Part shown: positions 30,001-39,500 of the stretch, piece after piece
How the letters are laid out: the number at the start of each line of letters is the position of its first letter
Numbering within the stretch: position 1 is the stretch's first letter
Assembly: GCF_901709675.1 (NCBI RefSeq)
Contig: NC_051105.1
Coordinates: 10,650,604-10,714,603, forward strand
Direction of reading: 5' to 3'
Source: Syngnathus acus
Lineage: Eukaryota > Chordata > Actinopteri > Syngnathiformes > Syngnathidae
DNA length: 64,000 nucleotides
Notes under the pieces: model-generated
Told to the model about the DNA's origin: nothing
The model's database searches: none
What the model saw: only the letters and a program-made list of their open reading frames with translations
Position numbers and translations under genes: made by a program

Positions 30001-32998
30001 TGAATCGTCCCTTGTCTACGTCCCCACCGTGTATGTCGGTAACTGTCCGGCTTTTGGATGTTTCTTCTTGGCCGTCGTGGATGGCGTCTATGGATTGATT
30101 TTCAAAGAGCCATTTACAGGTGACGACGTTTCCTTTCTGAATATCCTCGCTTTGCACTCTCTTGAGACGTTGCATCATTTCCTCCGACGTCGACGTCATG
30201 ATATCGGCCGTGCCGTGTTCAAAAATATGCTTCTTCCTCGACACGTCACCTGACGCAATGTCGATCTCGGTGATGCGCTTGAAAGAATTTCCCTCCTCAC
30301 CGGAGAGATTCTCGAGTTTTTCGGTCTCAAAGAGAAAACACGCCGTCCGGACATCTTTGCCTTGAATGTCCTCTTGATTGACCGTGCACGTTTTCAAGAC
30401 AGTTTCCGTTTGGTGGTGAATTGCATCAAGCGCTTGCGTCTCAAAGAGCCACGTGCATGTTTTCACGTCTCCCTTTGGCATTTCTTCAGACTGATTATCA
30501 CTATTTATGTCCACTTTTTCATACAGGACGTCCATTGGTTGCGTCTCAAAGAGCCACTTGCAGTTCTTTACGTCTCCTTTCACAATTTCTTGAGTTTCGC
30601 TTTGTGTTTCCTCATCTTCGATGTTACTGAAGTACTTGATGGCATCGAGAGGCTGCGTCTCAAAGAGCCATTTGGCGGTCTTAACGTCACCGGATTCGAT
30701 TTCCTGTTTGGATATCCCTTTAATTATTTGATATTTGTCAATGCTTTCGTCAAATTGGTCGATGGGTCGCGTTTCGAACATCCATTTGTACGTTGTGACA
30801 TCTCCGCTCACAACTTCTTCGTGACGCACTGTTCTTAACTCGTGGAAGTGGCCCGAGCTGTCCTGCATGGCGTACAATAGCCCGGACTCAAAGAGGTTTT
30901 TGTTGGACTGCACCGAACCACTCGTGACGCCCTCAACCTGGATCTTTTGCGACTCGTCCCTTCTGCTTAAATCGGTGCTCTCAAAGATATGCTTATAATT
31001 TGACACGTCCACTTTGTCAATTTCTTCCAAGTCAATTGTTCGGATGACTTCCTTCTTCTCGTCTCGAATCTGTTCCAAAGGCTGGCTTTCGAACCGCCAT
31101 TTCTGATGTCGAACATCTCCCCTTTCCTCGTCAAGTTCCACCCATCTCTTCAGTTTGCCGACCTCCGCCAGCTCCTTCGCCTCGTCGGTCGACATCGCCA
31201 TTTTTTTCAATTTACCGACTTCTGCGAGTTCCTTCGGCTCCTCGGCCGGGATGGTTTCAAAGTAATGCCTGGTGGATTTCACGTCTCCTGCGATAATTTC
31301 CTCTTTTGTCAAGGGGAGGCTATTTGAATCATCTTTCAACATGTCCATTGGCTGAGTCTCAAACACCCAGCAATTCCTGCGAACATCGGCTCTGCAACTC
31401 GTACCGTCCTCCTGCGTGAGGTCCTCCTCGATATTGACTGTGCGAGTTATCTCCTTCTTCTCATCGCGTATGTGCTCCAGAGGTTGACTCTCAAAGCGCC
31501 ACTTTTGATGTCTCACGTCCCCTTTTATGTCTTCGTTCGGCAGTGACTTTTTAAGTTTTCCGACTTCAGGGCAGTTCTTCCTCTCCATTTGAGGGCTGCT
31601 TTCAAAGAAGTTTCTTGCCGATCTAACATTACCCCCGATAATTTCTTCAACGCACTGAGTCATGGCGTTCGAATCATCCTTCAGAGAATCCATCGGTTGG
31701 GTTTCAAACACGAGGCAGTGCTTGCGCACATCCGCCCCAACGACTTCTTCGGTTTTTGAGCATTCCAACTCAGTCAGGGAATTCAACGTCTTTATCTCAA
31801 ACAACCATCGTCCCCAGTCTCCTCTGTTACTGTCCTCCATGGAAAGGCTACACACCAGCTTGAAAGATGAAAGCGGTTTGTTCTCATTAAGAGGTTGAGT
31901 ATCAAAAAGCCAACGCGAAGCAATTGAACTCTCCAGCTCGGTTTCAATTTTCCGCACCGATTTAATCTCCAGCATCTGACTGGACTGCCCCATGATGAAG
32001 CATTGAAACTGAGTGTCAAAGTTGCTCGTTATGGTTTTCTCCTCCTCGTTGATTTCTTCCACGACTGATCTTAAGCTCAGCAGATGGCTCTCGTCCACCG
32101 TCTCCGTGTGTCCGAGGCCGTCCATGTACTTATCGTCAATCATGTAAATGGTGGCGTTACCGTCCTCTTCTGTGAATACCACCTCTTTGGTGAGGTCTTC
32201 TTCCTGGTGCATCTTATTCAGATTGTCCATCGTTTGGGTTTCAAACAACCACGCCGCAGCTCGCACGTCTCCCTTGTCAAACCTCTTCCTATACTCCATG
32301 GAGTCGGTCTCACGTGGGCCCAGCTCATCTGCCGGCTTGGTCTCGAACATCCACGCCGTGCGCCTCACGTCTTTCCCGAGAATCATCTCTTTCTCTGTCA
32401 TCTTGTGATTTCCTTCATCTCCATCCAGGGATTCATCCTTGATGGCATCTAGTGGCTTATTTTCAAACATCCAGCGCCTTGCCTGCACCTCTCCTGGTAG
32501 AATCTCTTCCCATTCGTATTCCTCATCAGTGACATCAGCGTCATCCTCATACAAATACGCTTGACTCGCCCGCTGGTTGTTTACCGTCTCGTTGTATTCG
32601 TTGTAGAAGTCCTCTTCGATATTTTTCCTGACGCCAGGATGTATGTGCTTGTACAGACGTTTCAACTCAGACATGCTCCTCTGCTTGATGTAAGCTTCTT
32701 TGCTGAGAAGGTTTTTGGCCGAGTTCACTGATCCTTGAGGCTCCTCGGATGAGTATTGAGTGACAGGAATACTTTCGATGATTGGTGACATTTCAAGTAA
32801 ATCCGGCGGTGGCGGCGGAAGGTAATCAGAGTCGTCTACGGCCGGTGGCGGCGGCGGTGGAAATTCTTCGTAATCTATCATGGCGTCCGGAGTGTCCTCT
32901 GCTGTTTCGACCGCTGACTCCCGGTGCCCCTCATTTGTCACTGTGTTGGTCTGGGTCGCATTGGACGACCACTTTGACCAACCGCTGTCACGTCCAGT
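24038..32998 (-). CDS. xirp2: XIRP2 giant exon: Xin actin-binding repeats
   Basis: XIRP2 (myomaxin/CMYA3) binds and bundles F-actin through Xin repeats at intercalated discs, myotendinous junctions and costameres of striated muscle. This exon is open for about 2987 codons. The likely acceptor is TTTAAATAAG/ACTGGACG (exon start 32998, phase 0), reading TGRDSGWSKWSSNATQTNT. Numbering from 32941, a proline-rich start (PPPPPP twice) precedes RLYKHIHPGVRKNIEEDF. Then come about 29 Xin repeats (residues about 148-1230; type GDVKTAKWLFETQPLDAI), about 17 degenerate repeats (to about 1720; type GDVKATLRSLQLA), polyproline clusters (about 1840-1920), lysine-rich low-complexity sequence, and a conserved LRTRTPSPTFITIES segment. 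The stop TAG is at 24038-24040. The human protein has a similar layout. There is no in-frame break over 8.9 kb. Confidence 0.96.
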   Translation of the reverse strand, partial: TGRDSGWSKWSSNATQTNTVTNEGHRESAVETAEDTPDAMIDYEEFPPPPPPAVDDSDYLPPPPPDLLEMSPIIESIPVTQYSSEEPQGSVNSAKNLLSKEAYIKQRSMSELKRLYKHIHPGVRKNIEEDFYNEYNETVNNQRASQAYLYEDDADVTDEEYEWEEILPGEVQARRWMFENKPLDAIKDESLDGDEGNHKMTEKEMILGKDVRRTAWMFETKPADELGPRETDSMEYRKRFDKGDVRAAAWLFETQTMDNLNKMHQEEDLTKEVVFTEEDGNATIYMIDDKYMDGLGHTETVDESHLLSLRSVVEEINEEEKTITSNFDTQFQCFIMGQSSQMLEIKSVRKIETELESSIASRWLFDTQPLNENKPLSSFKLVCSLSMEDSNRGDWGRWLFEIKTLNSLTELECSKTEEVVGADVRKHCLVFETQPMDSLKDDSNAMTQCVEEIIGGNVRSARNFFESSPQMERKNCPEVGKLKKSLPNEDIKGDVRHQKWRFESQPLEHIRDEKKEITRTVNIEEDLTQEDGTSCRADVRRNCWVFETQPMDMLKDDSNSLPLTKEEIIAGDVKSTRHYFETIPAEEPKELAEVGKLKKMAMSTDEAKELAEVGKLKRWVELDEERGDVRHQKWRFESQPLEQIRDEKKEVIRTIDLEEIDKVDVSNYKHIFESTDLSRRDESQKIQVEGVTSGSVQSNKNLFESGLLYAMQDSSGHFHELRTVRHEEVVSGDVTTYKWMFETRPIDQFDESIDKYQIIKGISKQEIESGDVKTAKWLFETQPLDAIKYFSNIEDEETQSETQEIVKGDVKNCKWLFETQPMDVLYEKVDINSDNQSEEMPKGDVKTCTWLFETQALDAIHHQTETVLKTCTVNQEDIQGKDVRTACFLFETEKLENLSGEEGNSFKRITEIDIASGDVSRKKHIFEHGTADIMTSTSEEMMQRLKRVQSEDIQKGNVVTCKWLFENQSIDAIHDGQEETSKSRTVTDIHGGDVDKGRFIFETFSLDRIKESASEPELSTMQTIARNDEEKGDVKNYTMLFETQPLYAIQDKEGHYHEVTTVTSEEVTRGDVIGTRWLFETKPLDAIKDSDEVYVIKSVTQQDEQKGDVTSAKWKFETQPLDRISEENRTFMKTVEDIQGGNVKMNKDRFESEAMLQESVRTVNISEIQKGDVRSARWRFETQSIDKIRSLSSENLIETVKKEEVEKGDVKHSVWLFEKNPLDHIKEVDEDDETPHVAREEIVKADVKSTTWLFETTPFDDFNETKTEKTEILGKNVKGTLEELHSQKMVTSKGILIESDEIGDVRMAKYNLMNQQAPEIQREEVIRGDLQTIMMNLLNRQEQHGRQVVIESEERGDITSTVRQLFNQESNKNIEKEEIIPGDIREAINNLFDDSGSVKHGLLIQEDEKGDVRMTIYSLLNKQDPMSMEKEGVVRGDIKTALQRLSSQDQPDLTQRITVDETEKGNVKFYSTCIESGALSYLKQLNLEPDEASDETIEKEKIIGGDIQGTKVILSSNQTQIERTVDDIIPGDVHNTVKVFMTEPTVSLEGLQKEEIVKGDLKAALTSLSESVNQRVVVEKEEVMKGNIPKTMRCLERAQHRHKEIEKPDIIPGNIKGALRSLENSATARVEATTEDLVSGDVKATLRSLQLAKQTVVEVEKEEIVRGDIQAAMQGLQDASSEKKICHQEIDVQGDVKGTIQLFTEPPPAQRIQRIPSAEEEEQTLAEKEEVIKGDVKGTIKSLMETAQRETPKGKAGSYRRVRVKQRPTVKNLNAETQRNVQKIKTAVPDDHQSVATETKTTCTAERRSTQSKTVVEHKTITQSHGIKTLKTEFCNLKPKGMIRLNKTKVKTDVYFPKRQVAEPDLPPPPPPVVDIDLPLPPTPPPPFVDSDGDHLPPPPPPATVELDLLPPPSPPPPPTPPPPPPPRRDLERIPKQPVPVSPTQAKKMTVKKVKVPLCPVPKLEANVETVQSVTTTRTSKRIEVPPPPPPESPRPSRRVCITPPSSPTPPPRGKTSKFNTPLIKAEEKYRKHKEENTPPTTPTPPFVNDSIKAAEDVNQTKNIQTPAGNAESALHFESSSSRDASKQVVISTISSAKKEILSNESSKLQKSSSVTAVRQTAHTTKQKIVSVSSQVSTQAVVSNQSHTTDTTFAKIAGEKKHVKNRNAKESERKMVEGTGMDKSRGLVKMAKTESIEQKSKTSQSQPKRNEQPEIPTEKAETIGKIPRTNQKVKKSTKQEKQVDAKIEEERKIQVKANDSAKPISESREVKTESKQVITKVSPDEDLAINVSDGQTAPKKKKKSKKSKAATQLSQIKDFESKTAVTETINEMEETTAALQIHTSVVEEHVQSKEDDNSQRVKAHQSHPKKKAVTITPKSASLEESRAEPIKVPVESEQNQTVTSASVGIVESPKQQVAGVISYITGMQTVSKTKLGTFADCFASPEVPHKKLGDDVPESSRAQKVTNEKRGLESVAEEKKFGVGSIKVQKQLKKEILTESRKEQMDLRAPSPSLRTRTPSPTFITIESIRRTDSPQRVTPSPTPLQRAGTPPPPPPRRCDTPTSKLTRITPSPTFDRAENLPRLKDTTAKLSRGVTPPPLISSQLICEKKSEIVETPASFHRQIKLESVHGSGESSRKHVIEKDTWEPPEASNANESQSKADRKPPLCNEVPEDTSELSLASFQEKKEFFEEAQKAEMNKTYIRKEPIAIPERLGPELEDSDEDKIQEKEDLPKADLSGLVNKFESTGKTDISKELLAFTEWLQNESEDKEDSERASAAFDVQTLKNIFETSEQRFSVDEQKGNHEDPLTIRREVDTAKLQSPLEMQPGLKLSSALPSHGNVLEIVRTDPSAPSESKSITEHFSSLDVFGSKVTTTSVSQRSGGVSKQPAPFSYADAVKRKVAPARRTQTHDQDATEKLLKNFHHTRSESEALFKTATEVMTSQAVSHQTIIGKKLGSMSHEETEAWMDIVQRLTSDLRLLIVSPN

Positions 32999-33201
32999 CT
33001 TATTTAAAGAGCAAAAGTGAGATTTGTAGGTAAATTACTGCAACTAATTATTCCATTTCATTAATTACATCTTCAGATAAAGTTTTAATGACATGACACA
33101 ATCTTAGCGAGCTTTTTTGGAGCTTTAGCTGAATCAACCATTTTTATTCTGCTGGATGGTAAAGCAAAATTTGTAAATTAGCATAAAATCCAAGCGATTA
33201 C

Positions 33202-33290
33202 CTTAATCGGTTTGTGTGGTGCTGCTTCCTCTATGGTTCTTTCAAAGTGAGCCCTGAGTTCTTTTGTTGTGTACCTTGGAAATTCTTCTT
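33202..33290 (-). CDS. xirp2: XIRP2 coding exon (EEFPRYTTKELRAHFERT)
   Basis: It lies between GGACAG/AAGAAG and the donor ATTAAG/GTAATC. It reads EEFPRYTTKELRAHFERT, then IEEAAPHKPIK, and ends in phase 0 directly before the giant exon. The motif corresponds to EEIPKVSTKLLKEQFEKS of human XIRP2. Confidence 0.9.
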
Positions 33291-33357
33291 CTGTCCGTTA
33301 GCGTCAAAACGAGAATAAACTTAGAAGCAATGTTGTGTATAACATACAACGCCTTAC

Positions 33358-33412
33358 CTTCATTTTCATGGATTTTATCATTGCAGTGCAAATTGTTGAC
33401 ACCGTCTGACAC
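33358..33412 (-). CDS. xirp2: XIRP2 small coding exon
   Basis: A 55-bp exon between TTAAATAG/GTGTCAG and the strong donor GAAG/GTAAGG. It reads VSDGVNNLHCNDKIHENE plus one base, which completes a Glu codon in the next exon. It is assigned by phase, splice sites and position. Confidence 0.78.
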
Positions 33413-33551
33413 CTATTTAACACAAGAAACAAATATTTAGTCCTCTCTAACCTAAATGGAACATCATGAATTCTTTAGCCACAACACTAGCAAATCCAAA
33501 CTAAATAAAGAACAAATTATTTTGTAAACAGAGGACTCTAAAAGTACATAC

Positions 33552-33641
33552 CACTGTTTCTTGGGTGGATAGTAGCTGCTGACTGCCCGCCACCACCTGA
33601 TGCTCGCTGCTTGACACCGACATCTCTGAGTGGGACATTTC
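33552..33641 (-). CDS. xirp2: XIRP2 small coding exon (Ser/Glu-rich)
   Basis: A 90-bp, phase 0-0 exon between TTTACAG/GAAATG and CAGTG/GTATGT. It reads EMSHSEMSVSSSEHQVVAGS and QQLLSTQETV. Exact multiples of three on both sides make it skippable. Confidence 0.82.
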
Positions 33642-34236
33642 CTGTAAATGTAAAAAAAAAAAATGGTGGATTTCACATCTGGACACACTACAAGCTGTGA
33701 ATTAAGCGCCAGTCAATATTCACATTCCCTCTCATTTTGCTGATAAAATGCAGAAGCTACAATGTTTTAAATTCACATTTGCTGGGATGTGATAGGTATT
33801 CCCAAACGACAACAAGAATAACAAAAAACATGCCTCATTCATCTGAGCATGCCCTCCTGGTGCTCATGTGATAAGAGTCTGTTCCGCACGCCATGTTGAA
33901 AATCAAGCAGGGACGCGATGGTTAATGCGATACAGTGTGACTTGTGGAGATAGCGGCGGGATGGCAAACAACACGCGGGGCTGCTCATTCATACCGTGCC
34001 ATAAAAATAATAGAAAAACACAACGGTGTAAATGTGTGTTGTTGCAAATGAGGTGAGCTGGATCACAAACATCGTTGTTCATTTTTAGAAAATATGGCAT
34101 ATTTTCCGCCAGGCTCACCCATGCATGTTAAAGCATCAGCATTCCTGTCTGCTCAAATGTTTCCCGCTAACTTGATGACAGACATCTTATTCACTTTCAT
34201 GCATTGGCGGCCATAATTGGCCTCTAATATGTGTAC

Positions 34237-34362
34237 CTGCACACTGCTGTGCTGGAAATGGAACTGGGTTACATGAGATGTGGTCGTTTCCTGGGTTTGA
34301 AATTGTTTCCTCGCGTTGGCGAGTCCCCCAGGCATGGAACAGATCTCAGACTCCTCCATGAC
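34237..34362 (-). CDS. xirp2: XIRP2 near-N-terminal coding exon (MEESEICSMPGGLA)
   Basis: A 126-bp, phase 0-0 exon between CTTCATTAG/GTCATGG and GTGCAG/GTACAC. It reads VMEESEICSMPGGLANARKQ and FQTQETTTSHVTQFHFQHSS. Human XIRP2 has MMEESEMCTVPGGLAKVKRQ at residues about 20-39, so one short upstream exon encoding the true N-terminus should exist. I did not find it in this window. The Met here could also serve as a start. Confidence 0.9.
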
Positions 34363-34442
34363 CTAATGAAGCAGGGGGGGATATCATTAGTGGAGCTCCA
34401 CCTCACACGGAGCTTATCTTCAGCCTGCTAATCATGTTGCTA

Positions 34443-34530
34443 AAGCAGCCGTCTCCAACTTTTTCTGCGCTACGGCCCGGTTTCAAGTCAAGGAATATTT
34501 GGATGACGGTGTAGAAAAATAAATAAAAAC
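34443..34530 (+). mobile_element. hAT-like repeat fragment
   Basis: GCAGCCGTCTCCAACTTTTT followed by CGCTACGGCCCGGTTTCAAG resembles the end of widespread hAT-type MITEs (GCAGCGGTTCCCAACC..., from memory). The far end was not located. Confidence 0.45.
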
Positions 34531-35008
34531 AAAGTCAATGTAGTTAGTGGCTATAATTAGTGGTAAAGTCATTAGTTTGTCTAAAACAAGCCGGTCACAT
34601 TTGGCTAATGGGAGACTTGAAACATTTTTTTTTTTAGTATTTTCCTTAAGAGCTACTCTTGTTTCCTTCCTATTTATATTTGCTCGTCTATTTGTACCGC
34701 CGCTGACTCTGACCCCGCCGACTCACTCTCCACTGAGTGACCGTCACCACCTCCACGAATACAGCATGACAACATCAGCAATAAAAAGGTGACAATGCCC
34801 ACAGAATTGTTGCGCAGCTACCTTGCGACCGTCAAGACCGCGTACAACAATAACAAGAACTTTACTTTCACTTTAACGGTGGCTGCATGATGCAAGCACA
34901 AAGTACCCTGCTCGGGATGGTGTTGTTGTCCACTCGCTGGGTGACAGTAGATTGGTACATGGTGGCCCTAGTGTGGCTCAGTGCTTGGTTCTTCTTCTGT
35001 TTAGAATG

Positions 35009-35050
35009 TTACAGGAGGTCCTGCTCGGCTTCAAGGCGTGCTGCCAGCAG
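35009..35050 (-). CDS. Candidate microprotein, exon C (C-terminal)
   Basis: A good acceptor (GGCTTTGTGTCTTCAG) precedes a 42-bp phase-0 segment reading LLAARLEAEQDLL and a TAA stop (35009-35011). It joins in frame to exon B at 36409. A variant poly(A) hexamer AGTAAA lies at 34861-34866 on this strand; no AATAAA was seen before XIRP2. The exon is small, so chance is a real alternative. Confidence 0.35.
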   Translation of the reverse strand: MLAARLEAEQDLL

Positions 35051-36408
35051 CTGAAGACACAAAGCCAAGGAATTTGTTTGTTGTTGTTGTGATAGTCCCA
35101 CAGACAGGGAATATAATTTAGTCATGCAGACACAAACAAAGATGAGTGGTACCTTACAATATCTTCTACTTTTACTGTAATTTTAGATGTTTTTCAGAGA
35201 AGATAAAGAATATATGCCTGTGAAGAACCTTATATTATATAGCAATGTGTTGTGTTTAAATACTCAAACCACAATTGTCTAGGCTAACCGTTAGCCTGTC
35301 GATGACATTTTGCATTGTTTGCAATCAGGCTTTGCTAGGGCTAAGTTACTATATGCTTTTTTAAAAATAAACAACAGGTAATTCATTTTGTTTTATGTTC
35401 ATTTGGAGAGTAAAGCTAAACTGAAAAAAAGCATTAAACTTCTCAAGGCCTCATTTTTGACGAATCATTCAATAGCTGCCTAACTGCTGGCTCATTTTGA
35501 AGTGATTTGAAATGATCAAGTCATAAGTCATGTGACTCCGCGGCTGACGGTATAATTTACTTTGGACATTGGCAGTATTATTATTCATTGCAGCCAGGAT
35601 AATATAATTAGAAGTAGACAACGTGGAATAGTAGAGATAACATCAAGTTCTCAAAGTTCCATCACATCAACAGACAATCAAAACCACTGGTGCATTGAAC
35701 CATTGCGCCATTTGAAGCCTTTTTTATTGAATTAATTAACGTTTTAGGTCATTAATGATTTGCGGTTTAATTATGTGAGATCTGCCTTAGAGAAATGTAC
35801 TATGTTGTATGAACCTAATCATTGAGTTCAATTAAGTTAAAAAGTACATGGCTACAAAATACAAATCCCAGGTCAAGGTTTTGAGGGGGATGCACTGTAT
35901 AAATAGAAACCGTTAAATGTGATAGCAGAGAGTAAAATTTAAAGCCAAAAAAGTCCAAGGCTATCTAATGACATGTTATGCTGTACGGCAAGCTCAAATA
36001 ACAAGAAAGTGAAGTAATCTAGGCGCCTTACGAAAATAAATGTGGCCTATTTTAAACGCAACCATGAAGGGCCATGTTGGTTTTATGGAAGCGGTGAGGT
36101 CAGCGTGTTCCTTGCTGAAAATCGCATTGATAAACACACCTTTGATTAGAAATGACTCCACTGTACTGGCCATTTCATGGCTTGTCAATTTTCTTCTCAG
36201 TAGCGCGCCGCAACACCTGCAGTACTGCAGAGCTCCGTCCATTTGGAAGCAAAATAAATCACTTCTCAGCTTGAGGCGGCGTTTCAAATTGCCGAGTTAA
36301 TTTTCTGTATCGTCGCTGTTTATTTCCCTGCAGGTCAAACATTTATAATTTCCAACTAACATGGTGACAAATTCACATACGGTGAAATCCAATTCATTCG
36401 TGACCTAC

Positions 36409-36582
36409 CAGGTAAAAAATAGAAGGTCTATAAAAAAAAGAGCTCCACAGGTAGAATCCCACACAAATGGCCACTGCACCCCCAGCCAGCAGGGTCGTTC
36501 CAAATAAAAACAAATCCCAGTCGGCGTTGGAGACCAGCTCCAGCAGTGCGTCCACCTCTCTAAGACCAATGGCGGGGGACAG
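36409..36582 (-). CDS. Candidate microprotein, exon B (transmembrane segment)
   Basis: I do not recognise this protein. Between the acceptor AAAATCAG/CTGTCC (an alternative AG lies 21 bp further in) and the donor TACCTG/GTAGGT there is a 174-bp, phase 0-0 open stretch. It encodes a polar lead (LREVDALLELVSNADWD), one hydrophobic helix (LFLFGTTLLAGGAVAICVGF) and a Tyr/Phe/Ser-rich edge. Without splicing it would stop four codons later, after VGHE. With exons A (49340-49414) and C (35009-35050) it gives an 85-residue single-pass membrane protein with the helix at residues about 38-60. The exon could instead splice in frame to the XIRP2 exon at 34362. No other candidate function is visible. Confidence 0.4.
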
Positions 36583-39500
36583 CTGATTTTATTTTGGAAC
36601 CTCCGCCCACTCCCAAAACATGGACCTGCTTGGATTTTTTTGGAGCCTCCCCTTGAAAAGAAAAAGGAATTTCCCCTACAGATGCTATTAAGCAGCCATT
36701 AAGCACGTCACCTTAGTTTTAGGGTGAAACAAATACAAAATTAGATTATGATTTGTCAAAGTGCCACAGTATAGTATCAACCACTTAGGAGGTCTTACTC
36801 GATGTCAGATTTGTTTTTGCAATAAGTATCGGTGGGTGGTATCGGCTGCTTGTAAGAATACCCGATACCGGAAAATAAGGCCAGTATCGGCCCGATATTG
36901 ATACCTGATATCAGCCCATCCTTAAAAATAACGTAATCAAAAACCAAATAAGTCAGATTACAATAATAGTGGACCGATTCGATTTGGTCCGATTAAATCA
37001 AAACCGTTTTTCCGATTCAAACCGGTTTTCATAACACCCCGAATGAATTGACACTGCCTAAAAATAAAGCCTATCAATCGGCTGAAATGAAGCAGTATTA
37101 TTTCCATAATTGCAGCCTTTGCAATTTGAAAATTGCATTCCACTACATTGTGACGTTAATTTGACGTCCATTAATTGTGGAGCCCTAATCACGGCCCCAC
37201 CTTGCATGGCATGCAGCAGCTGTTAGAGTCTGTCATGATACGCCAAATTGCATCTTCCCGCCAATAATCGCAAAATCCATTATGACGGTCCCCGCGCCGC
37301 GCAACATGGACGCCTGCCAGTCGTCAATTCAGGTGTTGCTAAATGGCGTCGCGCTGCGCGGTGGGTCTCAAATGCGGCCGATGATGTAATGTAACGTTAA
37401 AGCCAGCGAGGCGTAGGGGGCCCGTAAATCTGACACCAGACATCTTCGAGTGTTGAGTGTGTGGCAGCTCATCTTGTTCGGTCCAGACGGAGACGGTGGC
37501 GCCTGCCTGCCTCGGGTATCTTGTAAAGGCAAAACTAATGTTCGTGTCTGCCAGGCATTTGAACACGCCCGGTGAGAGGATCCGCAAATCTTTCAACGGT
37601 CCACCTGTTTTATAGAAATATTCAACATGGGCATATCAGACTCTGATGGAGCAGTTTTCCGAAGGCTTTTTTTTTCTCCAGCGTGAAAAATATTAGCATC
37701 AAGGGGGGATGACAAACGGCGTCATGTAGAATTACACTGAATTTAAAGAGAACGAGAGGTGACGCCGAGTCGGCTGTGTTCACTCCCACGACGGCGCAAA
37801 CGCTCATTCCTAACAAAGGGTGTCTACGAAAATACCAAAAGGAAGAAAACTCCAACACTTTGTCCGAGGCACGAAAATAGGGCCCCATAACGAAGATTTA
37901 TATCACGCCATTCAAGGCAGCCAAAGACACTTTTGTCGTCGACGTGAATTTTTCACGGCTCGTCCGTGATTATTTTAACTGTGATGAAAAAGGCAAAGTC
38001 AGTTCTCCTGACATTTAGAATTATACGCAGATTTCCTCGGCCATTTCAAGTATTTACAAAAGGGTGATTTAAAGGGAGGCTAAAAATCATTAACTTGTAG
38101 GCTTATCTTCTTTTCACGATGACCCTGATTTATGCAGTTTGCACAGAACCATTCGCTGTAGCGCAGTCAAGTTGGGCCGTGAGGCAAACGCACACACAAA
38201 ACTATTATTTCTTTAGATTACTTGAGTGGTGACCTTGTGAAGTTTTTGACGATACGAGCAAGGCGAGTGGCCCCACTCAGCGTGCTTTAAGGCGATTCAC
38301 GCTCCGACTGAGAATACGGGTCAAATGACACACAACTGCAATCTTGCAAACATTTTTTGAGCTATTATGGCGCCGTATGATAATGGAACAAAGCAGCACT
38401 TCATTTTTCATTATTGTGAATGTTTTGATTGTAAAATTAAAAATTTGAATAATTTTCTGGATTTGAATTTTGGGTTCAGCCTTCTTATGTGGACTTTTCA
38501 TGGTCTCCAGCATCCCAAAAAACAATCCACGTTAGTCCTCAAAACAAAGTATTAATAAGGAAGTAACCACTGCCATATAAATCTCCGACATTTTATTGCG
38601 GCTATAAAACCGAAACTCACTCGACTGCAAAATGACAAAAATGAAGTAGTTCTAAGTGGCTCAATTACTTAACACACATGGAGAGTAAAAAAGATTCTGA
38701 ACATGATTAAAATAGTTTGGTTGTTATGTGTGACCAGTGGACAAAACTTGCATGGAGCTAAAGCAGCAAATGTGAATAAATTGTCTACGCTTGTGTAACT
38801 TCAGCTTTGGCGGCTTTGGCTCTCAGCCCTCCAACTAAATACCCAAACATAAGTGTTTGCTGGAGAGACCTCAAGTGCGAATAAGTCAATTGTGGCCTCT
38901 CTTACTTACTCAGCCTGCTGCCGTTAATATCTGTGAGCTCTTTGTCACGTCGCTTGATTAAATAGAAAGACGCCACAGCACACTAACATCTCAATTCAGA
39001 CGATTTCGAGATTCCAATTTCATAATTTGTATTGTCGATTCAAATAATTTTTGGGGAATTTTAAAAGTACAATCTGCTTTCCTCGCGATGCACTGTGCAG
39101 ACTTGGCATCACTTCCGCCCCAGTGAGCACTGCATGCGCCCCACCGACAGATGCGCCATGAGACGCATGTCAATGAGCCAGCTCTCTTCCAGATGACACC
39201 AAAAGTGAGACAGCGCGTCAAAGCCTCCATTCAATCCGGAACACAATATTCACAATTATTCACCTTTATCTGAGCCCGCACTTATCATCGAGATATTTTG
39301 AACAGCCAACTGAGCTTTAATTAATTAAAGGATAATGAGGCTATCTGACCCCTAAAAAAAAAAAAAAAAAAAAAGTGCTGCACTTTCATCCAAGCATTTG
39401 GAAAATTAATTTCCTCTTTGGATCGTGTGGAGCGCAGGACTAAAAGTCATTGGAACTGAAGATCAGAAAGAATGATGGCGAGGATGAGCTGCTTGTGTGT

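Noticed and set aside
37339-37596. 85-codon minus-strand frame in a CpG-richer patch
   Set aside because: No recognisable protein, no convincing splice sites and no link to neighbouring exons.
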